From Flavobacterium sediminilitoris (GTDB lineage Bacteria > Bacteroidota > Bacteroidia > Flavobacteriales > Flavobacteriaceae), in assembly GCF_023008245.1 (NCBI RefSeq), contig NZ_CP090145.1:434001-498000 (forward strand): DNA of 64,000 nucleotides, written 5' to 3'. Under the pieces are notes generated by a model. It saw only the letters and a program-made list of their open reading frames with translations. It was not told where the DNA came from and searched no databases. The translations under genes and the position numbers were made by a program. This document shows positions 35,501-44,991 of the stretch, one piece after another (the stretch's first letter is position 1; the number at the start of each line of letters is the position of its first letter).

Positions 35501-36260
35501 TATCTTTTTCTTTTTTACCAATACCCTTAATTTCAATATATTCTGATGCTAATTGCCCTAAAATAAAAGTAGCCATTGTTTTATTTTCATTTTTCATAGC
35601 ATCAACATATCTTTCATCTTCTACTACATAAAATAAAAAACCATCTACATACTCTTCTGGAATTTTTAAAGTATTTATAATGTACTCCTTTTGATAATAA
35701 TCGCTAGTTTCTTCTTGAAGCATTTCTTTTTTCTCTATTTTCAATTCTTTTTTAAGCATTTTGGTTCTTCCACTAATTGCGTTTATTAAACCATCAACAC
35801 TCATTCCTCCTAAAGGAATTAACAACGGACTATACCATTTAAATTCTTCTGCTGATTGCAGTCTTCTTTCTGCTGGTGTATATACTTTTTGCCCTTTTGG
35901 TACAATTCCCAAAGATTCTGCATTTATATTTTTATATTTAATAAGTGTTACTTCTGTTAATTGATTAACTAATGCTTCCATTGGAACAAATACTAAATCT
36001 TGATCAAAATCTTTTTGCACAACTACTCTTTGATATCCTTTTAAATGTACTGCACTAAACATTAATGTATCATTAACTTTTGCTTTTATTGTAAAATAAC
36101 CTCCACGTTCTGAAATTACTCCTATATTTTTAGAAACATTTATAACATGAATTTCATCTAAAAAATTTGATTCAGAAACAATCTTTCCTTTAAAAATAGA
36201 GTCATTTTGAGCCCATATAAAAAGAGGAAACAATAAAAATAAGAGTATTTTTTCTTTCAT
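35487..36260 (-). CDS. Secreted protein with carboxypeptidase-regulatory-like domain (paralogue 1)
   Basis: The 257-residue product has a signal peptide (LLFLLFPLFIWAQ) and a CarboxypepD_reg-like domain: FKGKIVSESNFLDEIHVINV, SERGGYFTIKAKVNDTLMFS and VNQLTEVTLIKY. The same strand pattern and positions occur in the next gene, so the two are tandem paralogues. A C-terminal helical part (about 140-257) contains MLKKELKIEKKEM and an EEYVDGFLFYVVED segment corresponding to a region in the neighbour that ends similarly. It is the first gene of a four-gene minus-strand run that ends with the M1 peptidase. The function is unknown. Confidence 0.7.
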   Translation of the reverse strand: MKEKILLFLLFPLFIWAQNDSIFKGKIVSESNFLDEIHVINVSKNIGVISERGGYFTIKAKVNDTLMFSAVHLKGYQRVVVQKDFDQDLVFVPMEALVNQLTEVTLIKYKNINAESLGIVPKGQKVYTPAERRLQSAEEFKWYSPLLIPLGGMSVDGLINAISGRTKMLKKELKIEKKEMLQEETSDYYQKEYIINTLKIPEEYVDGFLFYVVEDERYVDAMKNENKTMATFILGQLASEYIEIKGIGKKEKDNGKD

Positions 36261-36372
36261 TAATGTTGTTTTTTTAAGTATTCTGTAAAAATAAATGAGT
36301 TTAGTGCCAATTAAATACTAACAAGATTATAAACTTTTGTTAATTGAAAATATTATTTTTGAAAAAAAAATC

Positions 36373-37077
36373 ATGAAAAATTTAATTATAGCAAGTACTT
36401 CCACTTTACACAATGGGAGTTATCTTGATTATTTGTTACCAACTTTAGAAGATCATTTCAAAGAAGTTTCTACTATTTTATTTATTCCTTATGCAAGACC
36501 TAGTGGAATTTCTCATGATGAATATACCTCAAAAGTAAAAAAGGCTTTTATTCTTATTAATAAAAAAGTTAAAGGAATTCATGAATTTGAAAATCCAATT
36601 GAAGCTATAAAAAATGCTGAAGCTATTTTTACAGGTGGAGGAAATACTTTTGTTTTAGTAAACGAATTATATCGCAACAATGTTTTAAACACTTTAGAAG
36701 AGGTAATTAAAAATGGCACTCCATATTTAGGCACAAGCGCAGGAAGTAATATCTGTGGACTTACTATGAATACCACAAACGACATGCCCATTGTTTATCC
36801 TCCAAGTTTTAGAACATTAGGTTTAGTTTCTTTCAACATTAATCCTCATTATCTTGATCCAGAAATAGACTCAACCCACATGGGAGAAACTAGAGAAACT
36901 AGAATTAAAGAATTTCATGCTTACAATCCGCAACCAGTAATTGGATTAAGAGAAGGAAGCTGGTTAGAAGTTCGTAATAATTCTGTAAAATTAAAAGGAA
37001 ACTTAACAGCTCGAGTATTTAAACGAAATCAAGAGCCTATTGAAATTGACCCTGAAACAGAATTAAATAATTTATAA
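36373..37077 (+). CDS. pepE: Dipeptidase E (alpha-aspartyl dipeptidase) PepE
   Basis: PepE is a cytoplasmic S51-family serine peptidase that cleaves Asp-X dipeptides. I start it at ATG 36373 (234 residues; an in-frame TTG at 36337 is less likely). The nucleophile elbow GTSAGSN gives Ser122, with Asp137 and His159 (NINPHY) at the right spacing: each is exactly two residues beyond the Ser120/Asp135/His157 triad of the E. coli enzyme. The stretch FTGGGNTF (about 86-93) is also typical. A TATTTTTG box lies 11 bp upstream. Confidence 0.94.
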   Translation: MKNLIIASTSTLHNGSYLDYLLPTLEDHFKEVSTILFIPYARPSGISHDEYTSKVKKAFILINKKVKGIHEFENPIEAIKNAEAIFTGGGNTFVLVNELYRNNVLNTLEEVIKNGTPYLGTSAGSNICGLTMNTTNDMPIVYPPSFRTLGLVSFNINPHYLDPEIDSTHMGETRETRIKEFHAYNPQPVIGLREGSWLEVRNNSVKLKGNLTARVFKRNQEPIEIDPETELNNL

Positions 37078-37081
37078 AAAC

Positions 37082-37118
37082 AAAAAAGTCTCAAACTAAT
37101 GTTTGAGACTTTTTTTTT
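37082..37118. terminator. Bidirectional terminator between pepE and the tRNA-Gly genes
   Basis: AAAAAAGTCTCAAAC, the loop TAAT and GTTTGAGACTTTTTT form a 15-bp perfect stem with T-runs on both strands. It ends pepE on the plus strand and the tRNA transcript on the minus strand. Confidence 0.88.
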
Positions 37119-37119
37119 G

Positions 37120-37192
<73 letters not shown>

Positions 37193-37231
37193 AAATGATG
37201 ATTCTTTTAAAACTTTCATCTAAAGTTTTTG

Positions 37232-37304
<73 letters not shown>

Positions 37305-37315
37305 TTTTGTGGGTG

Positions 37316-37347
37316 CAAATATACTTTATTTTTATTTTTACTTGCAA
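37316..37347 (-). promoter_or_regulatory. Promoter of the tRNA-Gly pair
   Basis: On the minus strand TTG (complement of 37345-37347), 21 nt, and TATATTTG (complement of 37316-37323) match the -33/-7 consensus of Bacteroidota well. The -7 box lies 11 bp before the first tRNA, so the precursor has almost no leader. Confidence 0.7.
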
Positions 37348-37780
37348 GTTTTTTTTAAAAAAAATTACACTTACATTTGTAATCCCAACATTTCTACAAA
37401 ACAAAACACTCTAAAATATTATAAATGAGAAGTTTAAAAATTAATAGAAATTAAAAAAAATACTACAAACGAAACGCACATTATTAAACATCTTGTTTTA
37501 AAAAGTAAAAAAATAATAGAATCTTACTTTTTTGATGAAAATAATGACATTACTACTAATTTATTTTTGGCATGTTTTTAGATAATACACTAACAACAGA
37601 TTTATCATCTGTTTAGTTTATAAAGTATCAAACATAATTTAATTTTCAAAATCACTATTTATAGTGAGTGTTTAAATAAGCTGGCAACTTAATTTTGTCA
37701 AATCATAGAAATTCATAATATAAGCAATTAAGAATTAACATTAATAAACAGGTTTTTCTTTTAAAAAACATTAAAAATAT
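37348..37780. other. Gene-poor AT-rich intergenic region
   Basis: There is no credible open reading frame. It contains two plus-strand -7-like boxes (TACATTTG at 37372-37379 and TAATTTTG at 37690-37697), a 7-bp hairpin AACAGAT/ATCTGTT (37595-37613) and a short palindrome CACTATTTATAGTG (37653-37666). The box at 37690 may serve the transpeptidase gene at 37781. The rest could hold an untranslated leader or a small RNA, but nothing in the sequence proves it. Confidence 0.4.
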
Positions 37781-39361
37781 ATGGTAAAAAATATACTCAT
37801 TATATTCTCTTTAATTTTCTTACTCATCAGTTGCAAAGAAAGTTCTGATAAAGCAAGTATTTCTGCTAATGAAGAACCTATAGAAGAAATTAGCAAGCCT
37901 ATTCCTACTGAACTAATTGAAACATTGAAAGATAGCATTAAATTGTTTTACAACAAACTAAACAATCATGAGATTTGGTTTAATAAAACAAATAGAATTG
38001 CTTTGATTAATGAAGTTAAAAATTGCCATCAAGATGGTTTAGATCCAAATGATTATAATTTAAAGGAAATCTTAAAATTAGAAAAAGAAAGAGACTCGTT
38101 AAATGATAAGGCTATTTTTGACTACGATATTTTATTGACTAGTACATTTGAAAAACTAGCATTACATCTTTACAAAGGGAAATTAGACCCTAAAAAAGTA
38201 TATTCTGACTGGGATTTAAAACCTAAATCATTAGCATTATCTCCATACTTAGAAAAAGGAATTAAGTCTAAAGAAATTTCGAATGTTTTTAAAGAATTAA
38301 AACCTCAACATTTCATATACAATCAAATTAAAAAAAGTTTAATTATACTAGAAAAATATCCTGAATATGATTTTAAAAAGAGTGAAGCTAAAGACAAGAT
38401 TGAATTAAATGATACAACTGATGAAATTATAACCATCAAACACAAATTAGCTTACTGGAAAGATTACACTCGAAATGATAGTATAACAACTGCAATTTAT
38501 GATTCCATCACATTTAATGCTGTAAAGAAATTTCAAGCCAGAAATGGTCTTAAATCGGATGGAGTAATAGGAAAAGGTACGATAAAGGCTCTTAATTTCT
38601 CCAAAGAAGAAAGAATACACCAAATAATAGCTAATTTGGAAAGATGGAAATGGTTTCCAAGGGATTTTGGCGATAATTATTTAATTACAAATTTACCCGA
38701 CTATAAAATTACTTATGTGGCAAAAAGAGACACGCTTTCAGAACATAATATTGTTGTAGGGACTCCAAAAAGAAAAACACCGATTCTAATTTCAAAATTA
38801 TCAAACTTAGTATTCAATCCAACATGGACAGTTCCTCCTACAATTATAAAAGAAGATTTAACACCTTCTGCTAAAAAGAATATTTCTTATTTTACAAGAA
38901 CCCGAATGACTATTTATGACTCAACAGGAAACAAAATAGCTCCTGAAGAATGGGATCCTGAAAAATCAAGATCTTATAGATATGTACAAACATCTGGATA
39001 TAATAATTCTTTAGGCTTAGTTAAATTTAATTTCCCTAATCGTCATTTAGTTTATCTACATGACACAAATCATAGAGATTATTTTTCAAGAGAATACAGA
39101 GCCCTTAGTTCTGGATGTGTTAGAGTTGAAAATCCTTTAGATTTATCAGAAAAAATTCTTGATAATGAAGAAAGAGGTTGGACAAAAAAAGAAATTGATA
39201 CTATTATAAAAAAGAAAAACATTAAAACCATTCCTATTAAAAATGAGATTAATGTTTATATTTTATATTGGACTAATTGGCTAGATAAAGATGGCAGCTT
39301 ACAATTCCGAGATGACATTTACAATCTAGACAAAAAATTATACAATTCTCTAAGAAGTTAA
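37781..39361 (+). CDS. L,D-transpeptidase, YcbB/LdtD-like lipoprotein
   Basis: The 526-residue product has a lipoprotein signal (IFLLISC, Cys18) and a helical scaffold domain (about 50-190, with HQDGLDPNDYNL typical of this class). A peptidoglycan-binding-like helix bundle (about 240-285: FNAVKKFQARNGLKSDGVIGKGTI, across the domain) comes next. A YkuD catalytic domain (about 295-450) has the active-site motif HDTNHRDYF and SSGCVRVENP with the catalytic Cys. Such enzymes make 3-3 (mDAP-mDAP) crosslinks in peptidoglycan using carbapenem-sensitive chemistry. Its 3' end overlaps the convergent YkuD_2 gene by 12 bp. Confidence 0.92.
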   Translation: MVKNILIIFSLIFLLISCKESSDKASISANEEPIEEISKPIPTELIETLKDSIKLFYNKLNNHEIWFNKTNRIALINEVKNCHQDGLDPNDYNLKEILKLEKERDSLNDKAIFDYDILLTSTFEKLALHLYKGKLDPKKVYSDWDLKPKSLALSPYLEKGIKSKEISNVFKELKPQHFIYNQIKKSLIILEKYPEYDFKKSEAKDKIELNDTTDEIITIKHKLAYWKDYTRNDSITTAIYDSITFNAVKKFQARNGLKSDGVIGKGTIKALNFSKEERIHQIIANLERWKWFPRDFGDNYLITNLPDYKITYVAKRDTLSEHNIVVGTPKRKTPILISKLSNLVFNPTWTVPPTIIKEDLTPSAKKNISYFTRTRMTIYDSTGNKIAPEEWDPEKSRSYRYVQTSGYNNSLGLVKFNFPNRHLVYLHDTNHRDYFSREYRALSSGCVRVENPLDLSEKILDNEERGWTKKEIDTIIKKKNIKTIPIKNEINVYILYWTNWLDKDGSLQFRDDIYNLDKKLYNSLRS

Positions 39362-40084
39362 TTTAGATTTTTTTGAATAGCTTCTAGATGGATGGTAAAT
39401 GAACAAACATGTCTTGTCTTTAATCAATTCTATCAATTTAGCTGAAATTTCATTTGGAACAGCAGGACAACCTTGGCTTCTTCCTAAACGCCCATTTGAT
39501 TTTATAAACTTTTCAGAAACATAGTCAGCACCATGAATTACAACAGCTCTATCTCTTGCTTTATCATTTATCCCATACTCTAAACCATCTAAACGTAATG
39601 AAAGACCATGTTTACCTATGTATGTTTCACCTGTAGTGTAAAACCCTAAACTACTTTGATATGATTCTGATCTATTTGAAAAATCGCTTGCAAATAATTC
39701 TCCTGAATTTCTTCCATGAGCTACTAATGACTGCAAAACAATTTCTTTAGTTTCCATATTAATCACCCACATTCTTTCTTCGTTTGAAGACAAACTAAAA
39801 TCAACAATTGTTAAATATTCTTTTTCTATTAAACCTTGTTCTTTTAAATTGTTATATCCTTCAAAAGCTTTAAAAAAACTATCAAAATTAGGCAACTTAT
39901 ATTCATTGGATGTTATATTGCTATAAAATGACTTACATTTTATCTCTAATGCTAATTTTAAGTTTGCTGCTACTAATTTTGGATCTGTACTTTTATTAAT
40001 TTCTACCCTTTCAATACCTTTGAAAGTAGTAAAGCTAAATAATAAAAAACTTAGGGCAAAAAGGGGGATTAATCGGTAATTCAT
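39350..40084 (-). CDS. Murein L,D-transpeptidase catalytic domain protein (YkuD_2 type)
   Basis: Starting at ATG 40084 (244 residues; an upstream ATG at 40123 adds 13 residues before the signal peptide), the product has a Sec signal (LIPLFALSFLLFSFT) and a domain with DFSLSSNEERMWVINMETKEIV, SLVAHGRNSGE, VVIHGADYVSEKFI and SQGCPAVP. The His and Cys of the last two motifs are the expected catalytic pair. This is the YkuD_2 layout, distinct from the YcbB-like enzyme encoded by the convergent neighbour. Periplasmic location is expected; the precise substrate is unknown. Confidence 0.88.
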   Translation of the reverse strand: MNYRLIPLFALSFLLFSFTTFKGIERVEINKSTDPKLVAANLKLALEIKCKSFYSNITSNEYKLPNFDSFFKAFEGYNNLKEQGLIEKEYLTIVDFSLSSNEERMWVINMETKEIVLQSLVAHGRNSGELFASDFSNRSESYQSSLGFYTTGETYIGKHGLSLRLDGLEYGINDKARDRAVVIHGADYVSEKFIKSNGRLGRSQGCPAVPNEISAKLIELIKDKTCLFIYHPSRSYSKKSKLTS

Positions 40085-40250
40085 TGTAAGTCTAGTAGTT
40101 ATTATATTGTTAAGCGGTTCCAAATATATTTAAAAAAAACTAAGAAACAAATTTTTTTACACCATTAGTCGAAAAAAAATGCTTTTTATCGGTTTTCCAT
40201 ACAAAACGTTAAAGATATTATAATTTATTTCACACAAAATCGAATAATTT

Positions 40251-40258
40251 TAAATTTG
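40251..40258 (+). promoter_or_regulatory. Candidate -7 box (TAAATTTG) for the DUF5916 gene
   Basis: TAAATTTG is an exact TAnnTTTG match 13 bp before the ATG at 40272, giving a leaderless or very short-leader transcript. Confidence 0.5.
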
Positions 40259-40271
40259 CGAAAAAAGTTTC

Positions 40272-42695
40272 ATGTATAATAACTTCATTATCTGCGTTTT
40301 ATTGCTATTAACTACACAAAAAATATTTTCGCAAAAAACAGACAGCATAAAAAAAAGTTTGAAAGCAGAAAAAAAAACAAATAATGTTATTATTGATGGG
40401 ATTTTAAATGAAGATGATTGGCTAAATGCATCCGTTGCAGACAACTTCTACACTTTTGAGCCTAATAACGGAACCCTTGTTTCAAAAGAGCTAAGAACTG
40501 AGGTTAAGGTTCTTTATGATAACGATGCAATTTATATTGGAGCTTTACTTTACGACAATGATCCTTCAAAAATTTTAAAAGAAATAACAGAAAGAGATCG
40601 ATTTGGTACTGCCGATTCTTTTGGTGTTTTTATAAATGGGTATAATGATGGTCAGCAAGACTTCCAATTTTATGTTTCTGCTGCAAATGGTCAGTCTGAC
40701 TGTAATTTTACTTCTCAGAACGGAGAAGATTATTCATGGAATGCTATTTGGGAAAGTAAAACAAAAATAACAGACATTGGTTGGATTGTAGAAATTAAAA
40801 TTCCTTATGCGGCTTTGCGTTTCCCTAGTTCAAATATTCAAACATGGGGAATTAATTTTTTTAGGGAAATAAAAAGAACCCGACAAAAATATACTTGGTC
40901 ACATATTAATAATAATGTAGGAACATTTTCTCAACAAGCAGGAATTTTAAATGGAATTGAAAACATATCAACTCCTACTCGATTATTTCTAATTCCTTAT
41001 GCTTCTTCTTATTTAAATTCCAATAAAGAAGACACAGAGTTAACATTAAAAGGTGGTTTAGATATTAAATATGGTATAAATGATGCTTTTACTCTTGATG
41101 CTATTTTAATTCCAGATTTTGGGCAAACCAAATTTGATAATGTAGAATTAAATTTAGGTCCATTTGAACAAGAATTCAATGAAAATAGACCTTTTTTTAC
41201 TGAAGGAACTGATTTATTCAACAAAGGAGATTTATTATATACTAGACGAATAGGTGCTTCTCCCATTTTCAAACCTAAATTAGGTGCAAACGAAAGAGTT
41301 GATGAATTTCCAAGCACAACAAATCTTCTTAATGCTCTAAAAATATCTGGACGTAATGATGACGGTCTTGGAATAGGTTTTCTTAATGCTATAACCGAAG
41401 AAACAACTGTTACAATACGAAACACAGAAGACGGAAGCTCTAGAAGAAAGGTAGTATCGCCTCTAACAAATTACAATGTAACTGTTTTCGATCAAAGGTT
41501 TAATAAAAATTCATCTGTAACATTTATAAACACAAACGTTACTAGAAATGGTAGTTTTAGAGATGCCAACGTTTCAGGAATTGTCTTCGATTTGAATACT
41601 AAAAAAAACACATTTAATCTTAGTGGAAAAGCAAATCTTAGTAGTGTTTATGATGAGAAAAACACTAATGGAATAAACTCTTCTTTAGCCATAGGTGAAA
41701 CATCTGGAAAATACAGATTTGGAATAGGCGCTGAATACATTTCTAAAGATTTCGACAATAATGATTTAGGTATTAATTTTCAAACTAATTACTATAGTTT
41801 TTACACAAATACTAGCTATAGAATATTAAATCCTACTAAAATATTTAACTCTTTTAGAGTACTGCTTAGCTCATATATTGAATTTAATAATCTTACCAAC
41901 GAAATTCAACAAAACAACTTTGGTATAGATATAAATACTACATCAAGAAAAAATCATTATGTAGGAATGGGTTATAATATAAAACCTTATGAAAGGTATG
42001 ATTATTACGAACCTAGAATTACGGATCGGTTCTTAATTACTCCTAAGCTTCAAAATTTTTGGTTTAGCATTTCTTCAAACTATAACAATAAATTTGCATT
42101 AGATTTAAATATTGAATATGTTGATTTTGATCAAAATGGGAGATCTGACTTTGATTTTAGTATTAAACCAAGATATCGATTCAGTGACCAATTTTCATTA
42201 ATTTATGAGATAAACCCTTATACACAAAAAGACAATATTGGTTTTATTGATTATATTGATAGCAGTAATGAAATTATTATGGCTCAAAGAAACAGAACTA
42301 CTTTAAATAATAATTTAACGAGTAAGTTTTCTATTAATAGCCAAATGAATTTTAATTTATCCGTTAGACATTATTGGTCTATTGCTGAAAACAATGCTTT
42401 TTTCTCGTTACAAGAAACTGGAAGACTTATTGAAAAAACAGATTATACTGAAAACAAAAACTCTAGTTTTAGTACTTGGAATTTAGACTTATCTTACTCA
42501 TGGTGGTTTGCTCCTGGAAGCCAAGCTACTATTTTATACAGGAATAATGCTACAAACTCAACTAACGATATTAACAAAAATTTCAATAAGAATTTAGATA
42601 CATTATTCTCAGATAAACTAAATCATGTTTTCTCAATAAGTATTCGTTACTTCATTGATTATAATCAAACTAAAAATTGGTTTAAAAAAGCATAG
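40272..42695 (+). CDS. DUF5916 outer-membrane protein with N-terminal CBM9-like domain
   Basis: The 807-residue product has a Sec signal peptide (about 1-20, ending IFSQ). A family-9 carbohydrate-binding-like beta domain (about 35-215) follows: IIDGILNEDDWLNAS, VLYDNDAIYIGALLYD and WIVEIKIPYAALRFP. A large beta-barrel-type region then opens with DAILIPDFGQTKFDNVELNL and FNENRPFFTEGTDLF, which I recognise as DUF5916. Alternating hydrophobic strands continue to the end. This architecture is common in Bacteroidota; the ligand is unknown and sugar binding is only inferred from the first domain. Confidence 0.85.
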   Translation: MYNNFIICVLLLLTTQKIFSQKTDSIKKSLKAEKKTNNVIIDGILNEDDWLNASVADNFYTFEPNNGTLVSKELRTEVKVLYDNDAIYIGALLYDNDPSKILKEITERDRFGTADSFGVFINGYNDGQQDFQFYVSAANGQSDCNFTSQNGEDYSWNAIWESKTKITDIGWIVEIKIPYAALRFPSSNIQTWGINFFREIKRTRQKYTWSHINNNVGTFSQQAGILNGIENISTPTRLFLIPYASSYLNSNKEDTELTLKGGLDIKYGINDAFTLDAILIPDFGQTKFDNVELNLGPFEQEFNENRPFFTEGTDLFNKGDLLYTRRIGASPIFKPKLGANERVDEFPSTTNLLNALKISGRNDDGLGIGFLNAITEETTVTIRNTEDGSSRRKVVSPLTNYNVTVFDQRFNKNSSVTFINTNVTRNGSFRDANVSGIVFDLNTKKNTFNLSGKANLSSVYDEKNTNGINSSLAIGETSGKYRFGIGAEYISKDFDNNDLGINFQTNYYSFYTNTSYRILNPTKIFNSFRVLLSSYIEFNNLTNEIQQNNFGIDINTTSRKNHYVGMGYNIKPYERYDYYEPRITDRFLITPKLQNFWFSISSNYNNKFALDLNIEYVDFDQNGRSDFDFSIKPRYRFSDQFSLIYEINPYTQKDNIGFIDYIDSSNEIIMAQRNRTTLNNNLTSKFSINSQMNFNLSVRHYWSIAENNAFFSLQETGRLIEKTDYTENKNSSFSTWNLDLSYSWWFAPGSQATILYRNNATNSTNDINKNFNKNLDTLFSDKLNHVFSISIRYFIDYNQTKNWFKKA

Positions 42696-42712
42696 TCTTT
42701 GTATTGCTTTAT

Positions 42713-42720
42713 TATCTTTG
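42713..42720 (+). promoter_or_regulatory. Candidate -7 box (TATCTTTG) for gpmI
   Basis: TATCTTTG is an exact TAnnTTTG match 24 bp before the ATG at 42745, directly after the DUF5916 gene stop. Confidence 0.5.
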
Positions 42721-42744
42721 TTGTAATGTTATAAATTATTAAAG

Positions 42745-44265
42745 ATGATGAACAAGAAAGTTATCCTAATGATATTAGACGGTTGGGGTAAATCTCCCGA
42801 TCCAAAAGTATCTGCTATAGACAATGCTTACACTCCATTTATAGATTCATTATATTCTAAATATCCAAATGCACAATTAAGAACAGACGGATTAAATGTT
42901 GGACTTCCTGAAGGTCAAATGGGAAACAGTGAAGTAGGCCACATGAATTTAGGTGCTGGACGAATAGTATATCAAGACTTAGCAAAAATAAATTTAGCAG
43001 TAGCCAACAAAACTATGAATCAAGAAAAATCATTAATGGATGCTCTTGATTACGCTAAAAAAAACAACAAATCGGTTCATTTCTTAGGCTTAGTTTCAGA
43101 TGGCGGTGTACATTCTCACACTTCACATTTAAAAGGTTTAATAGATGTCGCTCAGGAAATGGGTGTACAAAATATGTTTGTTCATGCTTTTACAGATGGT
43201 AGAGATGTTGATCCAAAATCAGGAGCAAATTATATTGAAAACTTAGAGAACTATTTAGAAAACACCAATGCAAAACTAGCTTCAATAATCGGTCGCTACT
43301 ATGCAATGGATAGAGATAAACGTTGGGAACGTGTAAAACTTGCTTATGATTTAATCGTAAATGGAATTGGTACAAAATCAAAAAAAGGATCACTAAGTGT
43401 TTTAGAAAGTTATTCTAACGCTATTACTGATGAATTTATTAAACCTATTTCTATTGTAGATGCAAACGAAAATCCAATTTCAACGATAAAAGATGATGAT
43501 GTTGTTATTTTCTTTAATTTTAGAACAGATAGAGGAAGAGAATTAACCGAAGCACTATCCCAGAAAGATTTTCATGAGCAAAACATGCACAAACTAAATC
43601 TGTATTATGTTACTATGACAAATTATGATGAAACATACTCAAATGTTCATGTAATTTATGATAAGGATAATATAACTGAAACACTTGGTGAAGTATTAGA
43701 AAAACATCATAAAAAGCAAATTAGAATTGCAGAAACAGAAAAATATCCGCATGTAACTTTCTTTTTCTCTGGAGGAAGAGAAGAGCCATTCGTTGGAGAA
43801 TCTCGTATTTTAAAAAACTCACCAAAAGTTGCTACTTATGATTTGCAACCCGAAATGAGTGCTTACGAACTTAAAGATGCATTAATCCCTGAGCTTAAAA
43901 AAGGTGAGGTTGATTTTGTATGTTTAAATTTTGCTAATGGAGATATGGTTGGACATACTGGAGTAATGGAAGCTGCAATAAAAGCTTGTGAAGCAGTTGA
44001 TATTTGCGTAAAAGAAGTTGTTGAAACTGCTTTAGAAAATGGGTACACAACTCTTTTAATTGCCGATCATGGAAATTGCGAAACAATGATTAACCCTGAT
44101 GGAAGTCCGAATACAGCTCACACAACGAATCCTGTCCCTTTAATATTAATTGATAATGATCTAAAAAATATAAACAATGGTGTTTTGGGAGACATTGCTC
44201 CTACTATTTTAGATTTAATAGGAATTGAACAACCAAAATCCATGACATGTAAATCTTTACTATAA
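42745..44265 (+). CDS. gpmI: 2,3-bisphosphoglycerate-independent phosphoglycerate mutase GpmI
   Basis: GpmI interconverts 3- and 2-phosphoglycerate in glycolysis using two Mn2+ ions and a phosphoserine intermediate. The 506-residue product starts VILMILDGWGKS (metal-binding Asp). Ser62 in GNSEVGHMNLGAGRIVYQD is the phospho-acceptor. HAFTDGRDVDPKSG, FFNFRTDRGREL, CLNFANGDMVGHTG and LLIADHGNCETM carry the remaining metal ligands. An ATG 3 bp later (42748) is an equally good start. It is the first of three closely spaced plus-strand genes. Confidence 0.97.
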   Translation: MMNKKVILMILDGWGKSPDPKVSAIDNAYTPFIDSLYSKYPNAQLRTDGLNVGLPEGQMGNSEVGHMNLGAGRIVYQDLAKINLAVANKTMNQEKSLMDALDYAKKNNKSVHFLGLVSDGGVHSHTSHLKGLIDVAQEMGVQNMFVHAFTDGRDVDPKSGANYIENLENYLENTNAKLASIIGRYYAMDRDKRWERVKLAYDLIVNGIGTKSKKGSLSVLESYSNAITDEFIKPISIVDANENPISTIKDDDVVIFFNFRTDRGRELTEALSQKDFHEQNMHKLNLYYVTMTNYDETYSNVHVIYDKDNITETLGEVLEKHHKKQIRIAETEKYPHVTFFFSGGREEPFVGESRILKNSPKVATYDLQPEMSAYELKDALIPELKKGEVDFVCLNFANGDMVGHTGVMEAAIKACEAVDICVKEVVETALENGYTTLLIADHGNCETMINPDGSPNTAHTTNPVPLILIDNDLKNINNGVLGDIAPTILDLIGIEQPKSMTCKSLL

Positions 44266-44267
44266 AT

Positions 44268-44987
44268 ATGAAAAAAAGACTTCTTTTTACATTAATAACT
44301 GTTCTGTTTTTAAGTAGTTTTATTCTATTCGAAAAATATAATCAAAACAACTTATTTATAACATATGAAGCGGATTTGAATGAAAAAGAAGTGAAATTAT
44401 ACTGGAAAAACGAAAACGATATTAACTATAAGAGTTTACAAGCTTTAAAAGATTGGCTACACAATAAAGATGAAGAATTAATATTTGCCACTAATGCTGG
44501 TATGTATAAAAAAGATAATTCTCCACAAGGATTATTTATTGAAAATTTCGAAACAAAAGCCCAAATTGACACATTAAAAGGTAATGGTAATTTTTATTTA
44601 AAACCAAATGGGATTTTTTATATCACTAATAAAAATGAAGCTAAAATCCATACTACTGAAAATTTTGAAATCAATAAGAACATCAAATATGCGACACAAT
44701 CAGGACCAATGTTATTGATTAATGACAATATCCATCCTGCATTTAAAAAAGGATCTAAAAATTTAAACATTAGAAATGGTGTTGGTGTTCTAAAAAACGG
44801 GAAAGTAGTTTTTGTAATGTCAAAAAATGAAATTAATTTCTATGATTTTGCAAATTATTTTAAAAAGCTTGGTTGTGAAAATGCACTTTACCTTGATGGA
44901 TTTGTATCACGTACTTATCTTCCTGAAAAAAAATGGATTCAAACCGATGGTAATTTTGGGGTAATTATTGGAATAACAAATAAATAA
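44268..44987 (+). CDS. Phosphodiester glycosidase family (DUF2233/NAGPA-like) exported protein
   Basis: The 239-residue product has an N-terminal hydrophobic signal or anchor (about 4-21) and a domain with FATNAGMYKKDNSPQGLFIEN, FYLKPNGIFYI, ATQSGPMLLIND, IRNGVGVLKNGKVVFVMS and ALYLDGFVSRTYLP, ending GVIIGI. This is the pattern of the NAGPA catalytic domain (DUF2233), the family of the mammalian enzyme that uncovers mannose 6-phosphate. The bacterial substrate is unknown. It starts 2 bp after gpmI and precedes a thioredoxin-like lipoprotein by 4 bp, so the three form an operon, although the functions have no evident link. Confidence 0.85.
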   Translation: MKKRLLFTLITVLFLSSFILFEKYNQNNLFITYEADLNEKEVKLYWKNENDINYKSLQALKDWLHNKDEELIFATNAGMYKKDNSPQGLFIENFETKAQIDTLKGNGNFYLKPNGIFYITNKNEAKIHTTENFEINKNIKYATQSGPMLLINDNIHPAFKKGSKNLNIRNGVGVLKNGKVVFVMSKNEINFYDFANYFKKLGCENALYLDGFVSRTYLPEKKWIQTDGNFGVIIGITNK

Positions 44988-44991
44988 CAAT

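Noticed and set aside
41009..41425. 138-codon minus-strand reading frame inside the DUF5916 gene
   Set aside because: It is fully antisense to a well-supported gene and has no recognisable domain or promoter; it is a shadow frame.
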